Below are positions 28,433 to 37,520 of a DNA stretch of 64,000 bases, in pieces. The DNA lies in NCBI RefSeq assembly GCF_003260265.1, contig NZ_QITQ01000006.1, positions 62,001-126,000 of the forward strand. The letters run 5' to 3'. This DNA is from Roseovarius amoyensis. Lineage in GTDB: Bacteria; Pseudomonadota; Alphaproteobacteria; Rhodobacterales; Rhodobacteraceae. How positions within the stretch are numbered: the stretch's first letter is position 1; every line of letters begins with the position of its first letter. The position numbers and the translations under genes are program-made. A model generated the notes under the pieces. The model was given only the letters and a program-made list of their open reading frames with translations. It was not told the DNA's origin and searched no databases.

Positions 28433-28975
28433 TCATTTCCGTCGCAAATGTTCGTCCAGCCGTGGCATTATCTCGACAAAGTTGCAGGGCCCGTGGCGGT
28501 AATCCAGCTGCGGACCCAGTATTTCGTCCCAGGCATCCTTGCAGGCGCCGGGGCTGCCGGGCAGGGCAAAAAGATATGTTCCCCCCGCCACACCGGCTGT
28601 GGCCCGCGACTGTACCGCGCTGGTACCGATTTTCTGATACGAGACCATGGTAAAGACCGTGCCGAAGGCGTCGATCTCTTTCTCATAAACGTCGCGATGG
28701 GCCTCGACGGTCACGTCGCGCCCGGTCAGGCCGGTGCCCCCGGTCGAAATAACCACGTCGACGCCGTCGCTGGCGACCCATCCGCGCAGCTGTGCCGCGA
28801 TCTGGTCGCGCTCATCACGCACGATCACCCGGTCGGCAAGGGTATGGCCCGCCGCCTCGATCCGGTCGGCCAGCACGTCGCCTGACCGGTCCTGCGTGGC
28901 GTCGCGGGTGTCGGATACCGTCAGCACGGCGATGCGCACGGGGATAAAGGGGTTGTCATCGGCGATGCGGCTCAT
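28433..28975 (-). CDS. moaB: Molybdenum cofactor biosynthesis protein B
   Basis: 180 aa MogA/MoaB-fold protein acting in adenylylation of molybdopterin. RIAVLTVSDTRDATQDRSGD, VVISTGGTGLTGRDVTVEA and ALPGSPGACKDAWDEIL are the family motifs. Four bases separate it from the downstream end of the LysE gene, so it belongs to the same minus-strand run as the exporter, phosphoesterase and glycosylase genes. Confidence 0.95.
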   Translation of the reverse strand: MSRIADDNPFIPVRIAVLTVSDTRDATQDRSGDVLADRIEAAGHTLADRVIVRDERDQIAAQLRGWVASDGVDVVISTGGTGLTGRDVTVEAHRDVYEKEIDAFGTVFTMVSYQKIGTSAVQSRATAGVAGGTYLFALPGSPGACKDAWDEILGPQLDYRHGPCNFVEIMPRLDEHLRRK

Positions 28976-28979
28976 CGGG

Positions 28980-29600
28980 TCAGGTCCTTTCGATCAGGGC
29001 CAGGCGCAAGGCGAGGCCCGTAAAGATGGCGGCACAGACATAGCCGATACCGCGAGAGAAGGCGGGCGATGTGGCCATGCGCCGGCCCAGCCCCCCGGCA
29101 AAGATCCCGACCAGCGCGTTGACGATGAAACCGCCCACGGCGATCAGTAATCCCAGGATCAGGAACTGCGTCAGCACTCCGCCGCGCGCGGGGTCGATGA
29201 ACTGCGGCACGAAGGCCAGCACGAACAAGATCACCTTGGGGTTGGTCAGGTTCACGACCATCCCGTCACGAAAGGCCCGCGTCGGGCGCACCGGCGGTGC
29301 GTCGCCCGCCTGCGGCGGGTGGCGCAGCACATGGATGGCCAGCCAGATCAGGTAGGCGACCCCGACCCATCGGATCGCGTCAAAGAACCACGGCAACGCC
29401 GCCACGAAGGCGCCCAGCCCCAGCCCTGCCACGGTGACATGCACCATGCCGCCCGCCGCGACGCCGGCGCTGGCGGCCACCGCCGGGCGCGCGCCGGCGC
29501 GCAGCCCCTGGCCCAGGCAGAACATCATGTCCGCCCCCGGGGTCAGGTTCAGCGCCAGCGCCGCCGGAACGAAGGCCAGCAATGTCAGCGTGTCGATCAT
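28980..29600 (-). CDS. LysE/RhtB family amino-acid exporter
   Basis: 206 aa with about six hydrophobic helices. The N-terminal FVPAALALNLTPGADMMFCLGQGLR and NLTNPKVILFVLAFVPQF are LysE/RhtB signatures. Exports amino acids or derivatives; substrate unknown. Its ATG overlaps the stop of the phosphoesterase gene by four bases. Confidence 0.93.
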   Translation of the reverse strand: MIDTLTLLAFVPAALALNLTPGADMMFCLGQGLRAGARPAVAASAGVAAGGMVHVTVAGLGLGAFVAALPWFFDAIRWVGVAYLIWLAIHVLRHPPQAGDAPPVRPTRAFRDGMVVNLTNPKVILFVLAFVPQFIDPARGGVLTQFLILGLLIAVGGFIVNALVGIFAGGLGRRMATSPAFSRGIGYVCAAIFTGLALRLALIERT

Positions 29601-30196
29601 TTCCCGATCTCGAACCAGTTGGGCGTGGGGCCCAGGTTGACGACGCGGGTCGATCCGATTTGGCCCTCGCGGCCCCAGCTGTCATGGATATGACCACACA
29701 GCGTCAGTTCCGGCTGGATGCGTGCGATGGCGTCACGAATGGCGGTAGAGCCGACAGACACCCCGTCAGAGGTAACGTCGACCACGCCCTTGGGCGGGGA
29801 ATGGGTGATCAGGATGTCGGCTTGCGCACAGGTGGCAAGCAACCCGGCCGCCGCTGCCTCGGTCAGATCCCATGACCACGGGCCGAACGGCGTGACCGGC
29901 ACGCCGCCCCCCAGGCCAAAGAGGTGCAGGCCGCCGATCTCGATGGCTTCTCCATGCAGCACATGCGCCCCCTCGGGGGCCGCTGCGCGCAGTTCCTCGA
30001 TGCTTTCGGCATTGCCGGGTATCATCACCAACGGCGCGGTCATGCCGGCAAGCAAGCCCATCGCCTCGTCCAGCCCCTGGCGCATGTTGCAGAAATCGCC
30101 GGCCCCGATCACTAGATCGGCCTCGTGACTGGCCTCGACGAGGGCGGCGGCGCGGGCGCGCGCAAGGTGCAGGTCGGAAAAGGCGAGTATCTTCAT
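29597..30196 (-). CDS. Metallophosphoesterase
   Basis: 199 aa calcineurin-like phosphoesterase. Metal-binding motifs are in order: FSDLHLAR, GAGDFCN, PGNAES, HSPP, and CGHIHDSWG. Closest in pattern to small YfcE/MPPED-like bacterial enzymes; substrate unknown. The ATG at 30196 was chosen because the strand begins [10 protein letters not shown] there and it overlaps the upstream gene stop (ATGA). Confidence 0.9.
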   Translation of the reverse strand: MKILAFSDLHLARARAAALVEASHEADLVIGAGDFCNMRQGLDEAMGLLAGMTAPLVMIPGNAESIEELRAAAPEGAHVLHGEAIEIGGLHLFGLGGGVPVTPFGPWSWDLTEAAAAGLLATCAQADILITHSPPKGVVDVTSDGVSVGSTAIRDAIARIQPELTLCGHIHDSWGREGQIGSTRVVNLGPTPNWFEIGK

Positions 30197-30975
30197 GTTT
30201 TTTTCTCCAGTCGTGCCTGCAGCGCCAGCAGGTCCGCCCAAGCGAAACGCTTGTTGTGCGGGTTGCGCAGCAGCCCCGCGGGGTGAAACATCGGCAATAC
30301 GGGACGGCCCCAGGCCTCTGTCCAGTTGCCGCGGATTTTGGTGATGCCGCGCCGCCCCAATACCGCCTGGCAGCTTATATTGCCCATCAATACCAGTATT
30401 TCTGGCGCGGCCAGTGCGACATGGCGCTCGACAAAGGGCAGCATCATGGCGATTTCCTGCGGTGTCGGGTCGCGGTTCTGGGGTGGCCGCCAGGGCAGGA
30501 TGTTGGTGATATAGACCGCGTGTTCGGGGTCGTCGGCATCGCGTCGTAGCCCGATTTCGGCCAGCATCCGGTCAAGCAACTGCCCGGCGCGGCCGACAAA
30601 GGGTTTTCCGCGCATATCCTCGTCGCGGCCCGGTGCCTCGCCCAAGATCATCACCCGCGCGCCGGGCCTGCCATCGGCAAAGACCAGGTTGCGCGCGCCG
30701 CGCTTGAGTTCGCAATGCTCATAGGCATCCAGTGCTGCCGCCAGCGCCGCCAGGTCCTGCGCGTCGGCCGCTGCGGCGCGGGCGACGGCGACGGGGTCTT
30801 TGTCCGGCGGAACGGCGGCGCGGTGGGGTGCGGCGGGGCTGCGCGCGGCTTTTGGCGCGTCGCGCGGCAGATCGAAGCGGTTGACCGGCATATCCCCGAT
30901 CGCCTCGGTCGCGCCCAGTTCGATCTGCCAGGCGAGCAGCGCCAGCGCGGTGTGATGATCCAGTGCCGATTCCAT
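30193..30975 (-). CDS. Uracil-DNA glycosylase family protein (family 4-like, no Fe-S cysteines)
   Basis: 260 aa. The C-terminal half carries [40 protein letters not shown] and [13 protein letters not shown], the family 4 UDG motifs 1 to 3. Only two cysteines are present in the whole protein (EHCEL and GNISCQ), so the four-cysteine Fe-S cluster typical of family 4 cannot form. The first about 60 residues are a variable Ala/Pro-rich extension. Probably repairs deaminated cytosine. Divergent from pyrB. Confidence 0.88.
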   Translation of the reverse strand: MESALDHHTALALLAWQIELGATEAIGDMPVNRFDLPRDAPKAARSPAAPHRAAVPPDKDPVAVARAAAADAQDLAALAAALDAYEHCELKRGARNLVFADGRPGARVMILGEAPGRDEDMRGKPFVGRAGQLLDRMLAEIGLRRDADDPEHAVYITNILPWRPPQNRDPTPQEIAMMLPFVERHVALAAPEILVLMGNISCQAVLGRRGITKIRGNWTEAWGRPVLPMFHPAGLLRNPHNKRFAWADLLALQARLEKKT

Positions 30976-31086
30976 GTGTCAGAGGCTATCCTGCCCCGCC
31001 GGCACTTGGAACAGGCAAGCGCACGCCGCCTTGCTCCGGCGCGCGGTGCTTTCTATAACCGCACCGTAACCGGACGGGAGCGGCGG

Positions 31087-32049
31087 ATGCAATTTTCACA
31101 AACCCACCTGCTGGGGATCGAGCCGCTCTCGCCAGTCGAGATCACCGAGGTGCTGGATCTCGCCGAACAATATGTCGATCTCAACCAGTCAGAGCGCAAG
31201 CATGCCGATGCGCTGACCGGGCTTACCCAGATCAACATGTTCTTTGAGAACTCGACCCGAACCCAGGCCAGTTTCGAACTGGCGGGCAAGCGTCTGGGCG
31301 CGGACGTGATGAACATGGCGATGCAGGTCAGCAGCCTGAAAAAGGGCGAAACCCTGATCGACACGGCGCTGACGCTGAACGCCATGCACCCCGACCTGCT
31401 GGTGGTGCGCCACCCGCATTCCGGCGCGGTCGACCTGCTGGCGCAAAAGGTCAACTGCTCGGTTCTCAACGCCGGTGACGGACGCCACGAACACCCCACC
31501 CAGGCGCTGCTGGATGCGCTGACGATTCGGCGCGCCAAGGGGCGGCTGTACCGTCTTTCCATCGCCATCTGCGGCGATATCGCGCACAGCCGCGTGGCGC
31601 GGTCGAACATCCTGCTGCTGCAGAAGATGGAAAACCGCGTCCGCCTCATCGGTCCGCCGACGCTGATGCCCGCCGGCATCGCCGATTTCGGGGTCGAGGT
31701 GTTCGACGACATGGCCGAGGGGCTGCGCGACGTGGACGTGGTGATGATGCTGCGCCTTCAGCGCGAGCGGATGGATGGCGGTTTCATCCCGTCAGAGCGC
31801 GAGTATTACTTTCGCTACGGGTTGGACGCCGAAAAACTGTCGTTTGCCAAACCCGACGCCATCGTCATGCATCCGGGCCCGATGAACCGCGGGGTCGAGA
31901 TCGACGGCGAGATCGCCGACGACATCAACCGCAGTGTCATTCAGGATCAGGTCGAGATGGGCGTTGCCGTGCGCATGGCGGTGATGGACCTGCTGGCGCG
32001 CGGCCTCAGGGCGCGTCGGCGCGAAGCGGGCAAAGGGGTAATGGCATGA
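31087..32049 (+). CDS. pyrB: Aspartate carbamoyltransferase catalytic subunit
   Basis: Second step of pyrimidine synthesis. 320 aa. [19 protein letters not shown] gives the carbamoyl-phosphate site, with [12 protein letters not shown] and [12 protein letters not shown] further on. GGGAG precedes the ATG. It overlaps the next gene by four bases (ATGA), and a dihydroorotase homologue follows; the arrangement resembles class A ATCases in which PyrB needs a PyrC-type partner for assembly. No pyrI is present. Confidence 0.97.
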   Translation: MQFSQTHLLGIEPLSPVEITEVLDLAEQYVDLNQSERKHADALTGLTQINMFFENSTRTQASFELAGKRLGADVMNMAMQVSSLKKGETLIDTALTLNAMHPDLLVVRHPHSGAVDLLAQKVNCSVLNAGDGRHEHPTQALLDALTIRRAKGRLYRLSIAICGDIAHSRVARSNILLLQKMENRVRLIGPPTLMPAGIADFGVEVFDDMAEGLRDVDVVMMLRLQRERMDGGFIPSEREYYFRYGLDAEKLSFAKPDAIVMHPGPMNRGVEIDGEIADDINRSVIQDQVEMGVAVRMAVMDLLARGLRARRREAGKGVMA

Positions 32050-32585
32050 GCGAGCGCATTCATATCCGCGCAGGCGACAGCGGGCGGGTCTGGGTCTTTG
32101 CGGTCGATCTGGACCCGGCAGAGCTGGAGGCCTTCAAGCGGCGCAACGGCCGCTGGCCGCTGCGCGATGCGCTGGGGGCCGAGGTTCTCGACCCGGACGA
32201 TGTGGAGGTTTTTCTGGTCTCGGACCTGCAGGGGATAGGGCTTTCGGGTTACCTCGAACAGGGGCACGGCATCGCCGCCGCCGACCTGGAGGGGCTGCGC
32301 GAGCGGCTCGATGCACAAAAAGGCGCGGTTTTGGTGCTGACTTCGCGCGCCCTCAGGGACCGCGAACAGACCCTCAGCCCGCGCGCGCCGCTCAGGCTGT
32401 TGGCCAGCCTTGCCGAAGACCGCCCGCCCGTCACGTTCGAGCCGCTGCCATCCGAGGCGGCCACCGGCACCGTGGCGTCCGCCACTGCCGGCCCCGCGCC
32501 ACGCGGCGGACAGGGCCGGCTGGGCGCGCTGATTTTGGTGGCGGTGGTGATCCTGGCGGTGCTGGCCGTAGTGGTGGCGATATGA
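32046..32585 (+). CDS. Conserved membrane-anchored protein between pyrB and pyrC
   Basis: 179 aa, not a recognised family. About 120 residues of soluble sequence ([65 protein letters not shown]) are followed by a Pro/Ala linker and a C-terminal transmembrane helix (about 158-178, ending VVVAI). This suggests a tail-anchored cytoplasmic domain. Coupled to pyrB by an ATGA overlap and 19 bases before pyrC. I infer a link to pyrimidine enzymes or their membrane placement from position only. Confidence 0.75.
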   Translation: MSERIHIRAGDSGRVWVFAVDLDPAELEAFKRRNGRWPLRDALGAEVLDPDDVEVFLVSDLQGIGLSGYLEQGHGIAAADLEGLRERLDAQKGAVLVLTSRALRDREQTLSPRAPLRLLASLAEDRPPVTFEPLPSEAATGTVASATAGPAPRGGQGRLGALILVAVVILAVLAVVVAI

Positions 32586-32604
32586 ACACGGGAAGGTCCA
32601 GCGC

Positions 32605-33879
32605 ATGAAAACCCTCTTCACCAACGCCCGTCTGGTCGACCCCGAGGCCGGCACCGATGCGCCGGGCTGGCTGCTGGTCGAGGATGGTGTGATCGGGGGC
32701 AGGGGAAACGATGCCCCGCCAGAGGGCGGCGAGCGTGTCGATTGCGGCGGCAAGTGCCTGGCCCCCGGTATTGTCGATATCGGCGTCAAGGTCTGCGAGC
32801 CGGGCGAGCGGCACAAGGAAAGCTATCGCTCCGCCGGGCTGGCCGCTGCCGCCGGGGGCGTGACCACGATGGTGACGCGCCCCGACACCACGCCCGCCAT
32901 CGACAACCCCGAGACGCTGGAATTCGTCGCCCGCCGCGCCAATGCCGCCGCCCCCGTCAACGTGCTGCCGATGGCGGCGCTGACCAAGGGGCGCGAGGGC
33001 CGCGAGATGACCGAGATCGGTTTCCTGATGGATGCCGGCGCGGTGGCCTTTACCGATTGCGACCGGGTGGTGAGCGATACCAAGGTTCTGTCGCGGGCGC
33101 TGATCTATGCCCGGGGTTGCGGTGCGCTGGTCATTGCCCACCCGCAGGATCGGGGGCTGTCGGCCGCGGCCGCCGCCACCTCTGGCAAATTCGCCTCGCT
33201 CAAGGGCCTGCCGGCGGTGTCGCCGATGGCAGAGCGCATGGGCCTTGATCGCGATATCGCGCTGATCGAGATGACGCAGGCGCGCTATCACGCCGACCAG
33301 ATCACCACCGCCCGCGCCCTGCCAGCGCTGGAACGCGCCAAGCGCAACGGGCTGGACATCACCGCCGGAACCTCGGTCCATCACCTGACGCTCAACGAGT
33401 TCGACGTCGCCGATTACCGTACCTTTTTCAAGGTCAAGCCGCCGCTCAGGTCAGAGGACGACCGCCAGGCGGTGGTTGCCGCGCTGCGCGAGGGGCTGAT
33501 CGACATCATCAGCTCGATGCACACCCCCCAGGACGAAGAAAGCAAGCGCCTGCCCTATGAAGAGGCCGCAAGCGGCGCGGTGGCGCTGGAAACCCTGCTG
33601 CCGGCAGTGCTGCGGCTCTATCATTCGGCCGATCTGACGTTGCCGCAACTGTTCCGCGCGCTGTCGCTCAATCCCGCGCGCCGACTGGGGCTGGATGCCG
33701 GGCGGCTGGCCAAGGGCGCGCCGGCTGACTTGGTGCTGTTCGACCCCGAAACGCCTTTCGTGCTGGACCGCTGGCAGCTCAGGTCCAAGTCCAAGAACAC
33801 CCCCTTTGACGGGCAGCGCATGCAGGGGCGGGTGCTGGGCACCTGGGTGGGCGGCAAGCGCGTTCACGGGGCCGCCTGA
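32605..33879 (+). CDS. pyrC: Dihydroorotase homologue lacking metal ligands (PyrC'-like)
   Basis: 424 aa class I dihydroorotase fold (amidohydrolase). Family positions are recognisable, but the first metal-binding motif D-x-H-x-H is DIGVK here (Gly60 and Lys62 replace both His). The catalytic Asp of the TDHAPH motif is Met305 in SSMHTPQ. It should therefore not hydrolyse dihydroorotate. Inactive homologues of this kind (PyrC') are structural partners of PyrB in Pseudomonas, and the pyrB operon position fits that role. An active dihydroorotase should be encoded elsewhere. Confidence 0.88.
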   Translation: MKTLFTNARLVDPEAGTDAPGWLLVEDGVIGGRGNDAPPEGGERVDCGGKCLAPGIVDIGVKVCEPGERHKESYRSAGLAAAAGGVTTMVTRPDTTPAIDNPETLEFVARRANAAAPVNVLPMAALTKGREGREMTEIGFLMDAGAVAFTDCDRVVSDTKVLSRALIYARGCGALVIAHPQDRGLSAAAAATSGKFASLKGLPAVSPMAERMGLDRDIALIEMTQARYHADQITTARALPALERAKRNGLDITAGTSVHHLTLNEFDVADYRTFFKVKPPLRSEDDRQAVVAALREGLIDIISSMHTPQDEESKRLPYEEAASGAVALETLLPAVLRLYHSADLTLPQLFRALSLNPARRLGLDAGRLAKGAPADLVLFDPETPFVLDRWQLRSKSKNTPFDGQRMQGRVLGTWVGGKRVHGAA

Positions 33880-34484
33880 TGCCGGCGCTGGAAACACCCG
33901 ACGCGTTGTTGCTGCTCTGGGCGACACTGGGGTATCTGTTGGGCTCGGTGCCCTTCGGGTTGCTCATCAGCCGCTGGCTGGGGCTGGGTAACCTGCGCCA
34001 GATCGGATCGGGCAATATCGGGGCGACCAACGTTCTGCGCACCGGCTCGAAACGCGCGGCGGCGGCGACGCTGGTGCTGGACGGTGCCAAGGGCGCGGCT
34101 GCGGTGCTGCTGGCGCGGGCCTTTGCGGCCGAGGATGCTGTGCAGGTCGCCGGGCTGGCCGCGTTTCTGGGCCATTGCTTTCCGGTCTGGCTGGGCTTTC
34201 GCGGTGGCAAGGGTGTTGCGACTTTCCTCGGCCTTTGGCTGGCGCTGGCCTGGCCGGTGGGTCTGGCCTGTTGCGCAAGCTGGGCCGTGGCGGCGGCGGT
34301 CACGCGGGTCTCGTCGATGGGGGCGCTGATGGCGGCGGCGCTGTCGACGATCTGGCTGTTCCTGTTCGGCTATACCGACACATTCGCGCTGGGCGTCGTG
34401 CTGACGCTGCTGGTCTTTGCCCGCCACCGGGCCAATATCGTGCGGCTCAGGGCGGGAACCGAGCCGAAGATCGGGCAGAAATAG
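33879..34484 (+). CDS. plsY: Acyl-phosphate:glycerol-3-phosphate acyltransferase
   Basis: First acylation of phospholipid synthesis at the inner membrane. 201 aa with five to six helices. Three PlsY motifs are present: LLGSVPFGLLISR then RQIGSGNIGATNVLRTGSK; DGAKGAAAV; and FLGHCFPVWLGFRGGKGVAT. The ATG overlaps the pyrC stop by one base (TGATG), so it is translated with the pyrimidine genes. Confidence 0.96.
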   Translation: MPALETPDALLLLWATLGYLLGSVPFGLLISRWLGLGNLRQIGSGNIGATNVLRTGSKRAAAATLVLDGAKGAAAVLLARAFAAEDAVQVAGLAAFLGHCFPVWLGFRGGKGVATFLGLWLALAWPVGLACCASWAVAAAVTRVSSMGALMAAALSTIWLFLFGYTDTFALGVVLTLLVFARHRANIVRLRAGTEPKIGQK

Positions 34485-34815
34485 GCCGGGCCTTTTCGCA
34501 AGGCGCCCATCGACGGGCCGTGGTGCGGTGACGTGACGGTGGCGTTCGCACGGTGTGAATGGGGTGGTGATTGCGCCGAAGCCAATGCCCGGAACAAGCC
34601 GCGCTCTGCGCGGCGCCGGGCAGCGCCCGACCGCCCCGATGTGCGGGCGCTTTTGCAACGGATGCAAACAGTCCCAACGCCCGGTGTGGCGGCGCCATAA
34701 ATTTACACAGCTAGACCGTCGGCGCGCCCACCCGCGGCCGGGCGCCGCCCGGCGGAACAAGGAAAAGTGGCGAACCTTTGAGGATGGCTTACCGGCCCCG
34801 CGAACTTGCCGATAA
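34485..34815. other. Convergent intergenic region, 331 bases, no gene seen
   Basis: Lies between the 3' ends of plsY and gshA. The open frames on both strands have no family resemblance and no ribosome-binding sites. The one feature is a perfect seven-base stem (GCCGGGC-GCC-GCCCGGC, 34737-34753) without a T tract on either side, so it is a poor terminator candidate. A small RNA cannot be excluded. Confidence 0.5.
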
Positions 34816-36186
34816 TCAGTAGCTGTATTCGGCGTAGATCCGGCTCAGATCGCCGTCCCATTCGCCGTGATACTTCGCCAGCAATTCATCGGCGGGCACC
34901 TGGCCCGATTCCACGCTTTCCTTCAGCGCGTTCAGGAAATGGGTTTCGTCTGCGATCATGCCGCCCGCGCCCTTGTGCGCCCGCGCCCTTAGTCCGGCCT
35001 CGGAAATCTCCAACACCTCGCGCGCCAGGTCGTGCATGCGGATATCGCCCACCACCGCGTCCAGCGCGTCCACGCTGGCGGCGACCCTCAGCGCCTCGCG
35101 CGTTTCGGCGTTCCAGCCCTTGGCCAGGTCCCAGGCCGCGTCCAGCGACGCCTGGTCATACATCAGCCCGGTCCAGAAGGCCGGCAGCGCGCACAGCCGC
35201 CGCCACGGCCCGCCATCGGCGCCGCGCATTTCCATGAATTGCTTGATCCGCGCCTCGGGAAAGATCGTGGTCAGGTGGTCGGCCCAGTCCGACAGGGTCG
35301 GCGTCTCGCCCGGCAGCGCCGGCAACTCGCCCTTGAGGAAATCGCGGAACGACTGGCCGAGCGCGTCGATATAGTTTCCGTCGCGATAGACGAAATACAT
35401 TGGCACATCGAGCGCGTAATCCACCCACGCCTCGAACCCGAAGCCGTCATCGAACACGAAGGGCAGCATGCCGGTGCGGTCGGCGTCGAGATCGCGCCAG
35501 ACGCGCGAGCGCCACGACTTGTGCCCGCAAGGCTTGCCCTCGAAGAACGGCGAATTGGCGAAAAGCGCGGTCGCCACCGGCTGCAGCGCCAGCGCGACAC
35601 GCAGCTTTTGCACCATGTCGGCCTCGGACCCGAAGTCGAGGTTCACCTGCACCGTGCAGGTGCGGTACATCATCGCCTTGCCCAGGGTGCCGACGCGATC
35701 CATGTAATCGGTCATCAGCCGATAGCGCCCCTTGGGCATCATCGGCATGTCCTCGTGTTTCCAGATCGGTGCCGCGCCCAGCCCGATAAATCCCACGCCG
35801 ACGGCGTCGGCGATGTCCTTGACGTCGGCCAGGTGGGCGTTCACCTCGTTGCAGGTCTCATGGATGGTTTCCAGCGGCGCGCCCGACAGTTCCAGCTGTC
35901 CACCCGGTTCGAGGCTGACATTGGCGCCATCCTTTTCCAGCCCGATCAGGTTGCCGGCCTCGGTCAGCGGCGCCCAGCCGTGGCGGTCGCGCAGGCCCTC
36001 GAGCACGGCCAGGATCGAGCGTTCACCGGCATAGGGCAGCGGTTTGAGCGTGTCCTTGCAATAGCCGAACTTCTCGTGCTCGGTGCCGATCCGCCAGTTC
36101 TGGCGCGGCTTGCAGCCGGATTCGAGATATTCGGCCAGTTGATCGCGGCTTTCGATCGGCCCGCCGCCGGTCTGGGGAATGGACAT
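34816..36186 (-). CDS. gshA: Glutamate-cysteine ligase, plant/alphaproteobacterial type
   Basis: First step of glutathione synthesis. 456 aa, type 3 (plant-like) GCL rather than the E. coli type. Signatures are WRIGTEHEKFGYC, SLEPGGQLELSGAP, MMYRTCTVQVNLDFGSE and FMEMRGADGGPWRRLCALPA. A near-perfect AAGGAGG precedes the ATG. It supplies glutathione for thiol enzymes such as the glutathionyl-hydroquinone reductase encoded (broken) near 52 kb. Confidence 0.96.
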   Translation of the reverse strand: MSIPQTGGGPIESRDQLAEYLESGCKPRQNWRIGTEHEKFGYCKDTLKPLPYAGERSILAVLEGLRDRHGWAPLTEAGNLIGLEKDGANVSLEPGGQLELSGAPLETIHETCNEVNAHLADVKDIADAVGVGFIGLGAAPIWKHEDMPMMPKGRYRLMTDYMDRVGTLGKAMMYRTCTVQVNLDFGSEADMVQKLRVALALQPVATALFANSPFFEGKPCGHKSWRSRVWRDLDADRTGMLPFVFDDGFGFEAWVDYALDVPMYFVYRDGNYIDALGQSFRDFLKGELPALPGETPTLSDWADHLTTIFPEARIKQFMEMRGADGGPWRRLCALPAFWTGLMYDQASLDAAWDLAKGWNAETREALRVAASVDALDAVVGDIRMHDLAREVLEISEAGLRARAHKGAGGMIADETHFLNALKESVESGQVPADELLAKYHGEWDGDLSRIYAEYSY

Positions 36187-36252
36187 GTGGCTGGCCTCCT
36201 TGCGCGGATTGGGTCGAACGGCTGTGACAACTGGCGCTATTCGGTCAAAGTG

Positions 36253-36783
36253 TCAATGCAGGCGGGCAATGCTCGCGCCAGCGTGACCGGCGCGGCGCCA
36301 GAGCGGTACCGCCTGCGGTCCCCGTTGCCGCAGCGCGCTCAGCATCCGTTCGGTGCGAAAGCCCGGCAGGGCGGCAAAGGCGTCAAACAGCGCCTCGGCC
36401 CCTTCGGCGTTCAGCGGCACATGCAGGTCGGGCTGGCCGGGTTGGGACAACACCCAGTGCCCGGGCCGGCCGGACTGGTCAAGCGTGACCGCGCCGATTT
36501 CCGACAATGCCACCGCACCCCCGGTCAGCGGCCCGAAATAGGCAATCCGCCCCTCGTCCACCTGCACCACGCCCGGCCCGCCCGACCCGGTGCGAAACCG
36601 CGCCCTTTGCAGCCCGGCCAGCACGAGGGCGGCACCGGCCAGGGCAACAACACCGCCGATCCAGGGCAGGATGCCACTGGTGCCGATCCCCCACCACAGG
36701 CCCAGCCCCAGCACGGCAGCGCCCGCCAGCACCTCGCGCCAGCGCCACAGCGTTGCGCGCGCCTCTGGCCGGATCAGGCTCAT
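36253..36783 (-). CDS. Conserved two-helix membrane protein
   Basis: 176 aa, unrecognised family. Two adjacent transmembrane helices (about 17-35 and 40-60, WREVLAGAAVLGLGLWWGIG and LPWIGGVVALAGAALVLAGL) are followed by a cytosolic beta-rich part (GVVQVDEGRIAYFGPLTGG). The layout is reminiscent of small PH-like or DUF membrane proteins. Its start overlaps the stop of rsmE by four bases, so it is coupled to that gene. It is common to see such a gene next to ubiA/rsmE in Rhodobacteraceae, but its role is unknown. Confidence 0.75.
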   Translation of the reverse strand: MSLIRPEARATLWRWREVLAGAAVLGLGLWWGIGTSGILPWIGGVVALAGAALVLAGLQRARFRTGSGGPGVVQVDEGRIAYFGPLTGGAVALSEIGAVTLDQSGRPGHWVLSQPGQPDLHVPLNAEGAEALFDAFAALPGFRTERMLSALRQRGPQAVPLWRRAGHAGASIARLH

Positions 36784-37508
36784 CCCCAGTCCCCCAGCGC
36801 CTGCTGCCAGACGGTAAGCGCGGCGACCGCCGCCGTGTCGGCGCGCAGGATGCGAGGGCCCAGCGCCACCGGATGGGCAAAGGGCAGCGCGCCCAGCTGC
36901 GTGCGTTCGGCGGGCGAAAACCCGCCCTCGGGTCCGATCAGGATCGCCCAGGGCGCGCCGGCAAGATCGCCGGGCAGGGCGCAGGCCCCGCCCGCCAGCG
37001 CCTCGTCGCAGAACATCAACTGCCGTTCTGCGGGCCAGTCGGTCAGCAGGCGGGACAGGGGCTGCAGTTCCGCCACCTCGGGCACATAGGTGCCGCCGCA
37101 TTGCTCGGCCGCCTCGACCGCGTGCGCCTGCAGCCGGTCGCGGCGGATGCGCTCTGCATTGGTGAACTCGGTCTGAACCGGCAGGATGCGCGCGGTGCCC
37201 ATCTCGGCTGCCTTCTCGACAATAAAATCGGTGCGCGCCTTCTTGATCGGCGCGAACAAGAGCCACACGTCGGGCGGGTTTGCCTGCGGTCCGCTTTGCT
37301 GTTCGGCTGTCAGGCTGCCGCCGCGCTTGCCCGCCTCGGCAACAGAGGCGCGCCATTCGCCGTCGCGCCCGTTGAACAGCAACACCCCGTCACCCGGCGC
37401 CAGGCGCATCACCCCGAAAAGGTAATGCGCCTGGTCGCGGGTCAGGGGAACCGTTTGCCCTTGCCCCAGCAAGTGATCTACATAAAGCCGGACTTTCGCA
37501 TTCGTCAT
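36780..37508 (-). CDS. rsmE: 16S rRNA (uracil-1498-N3)-methyltransferase
   Basis: SPOUT methyltransferase acting on 16S rRNA of the assembled small subunit. 242 aa. The knot motifs are ILIGPEGGFSPAER and LGPRILRADTAAVAAL; the N-terminal PUA-like part has VRLYVDHLL and HYLFGVMR. I start at MTNAKVRLYVDH; the longer open frame upstream is antisense to ubiA. Only 12 bases separate its ATG from that of divergent ubiA and there is no purine-rich ribosome-binding site, so it may be leaderless. Confidence 0.93.
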   Translation of the reverse strand: MTNAKVRLYVDHLLGQGQTVPLTRDQAHYLFGVMRLAPGDGVLLFNGRDGEWRASVAEAGKRGGSLTAEQQSGPQANPPDVWLLFAPIKKARTDFIVEKAAEMGTARILPVQTEFTNAERIRRDRLQAHAVEAAEQCGGTYVPEVAELQPLSRLLTDWPAERQLMFCDEALAGGACALPGDLAGAPWAILIGPEGGFSPAERTQLGALPFAHPVALGPRILRADTAAVAALTVWQQALGDWG

Positions 37509-37520
37509 GAGGGGGAGCTT

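Noticed and set aside
34737-34753. Perfect seven-base stem between plsY and gshA as terminator
   Set aside because: No T tract on either side, and such stems are frequent in sequence of this GC content.
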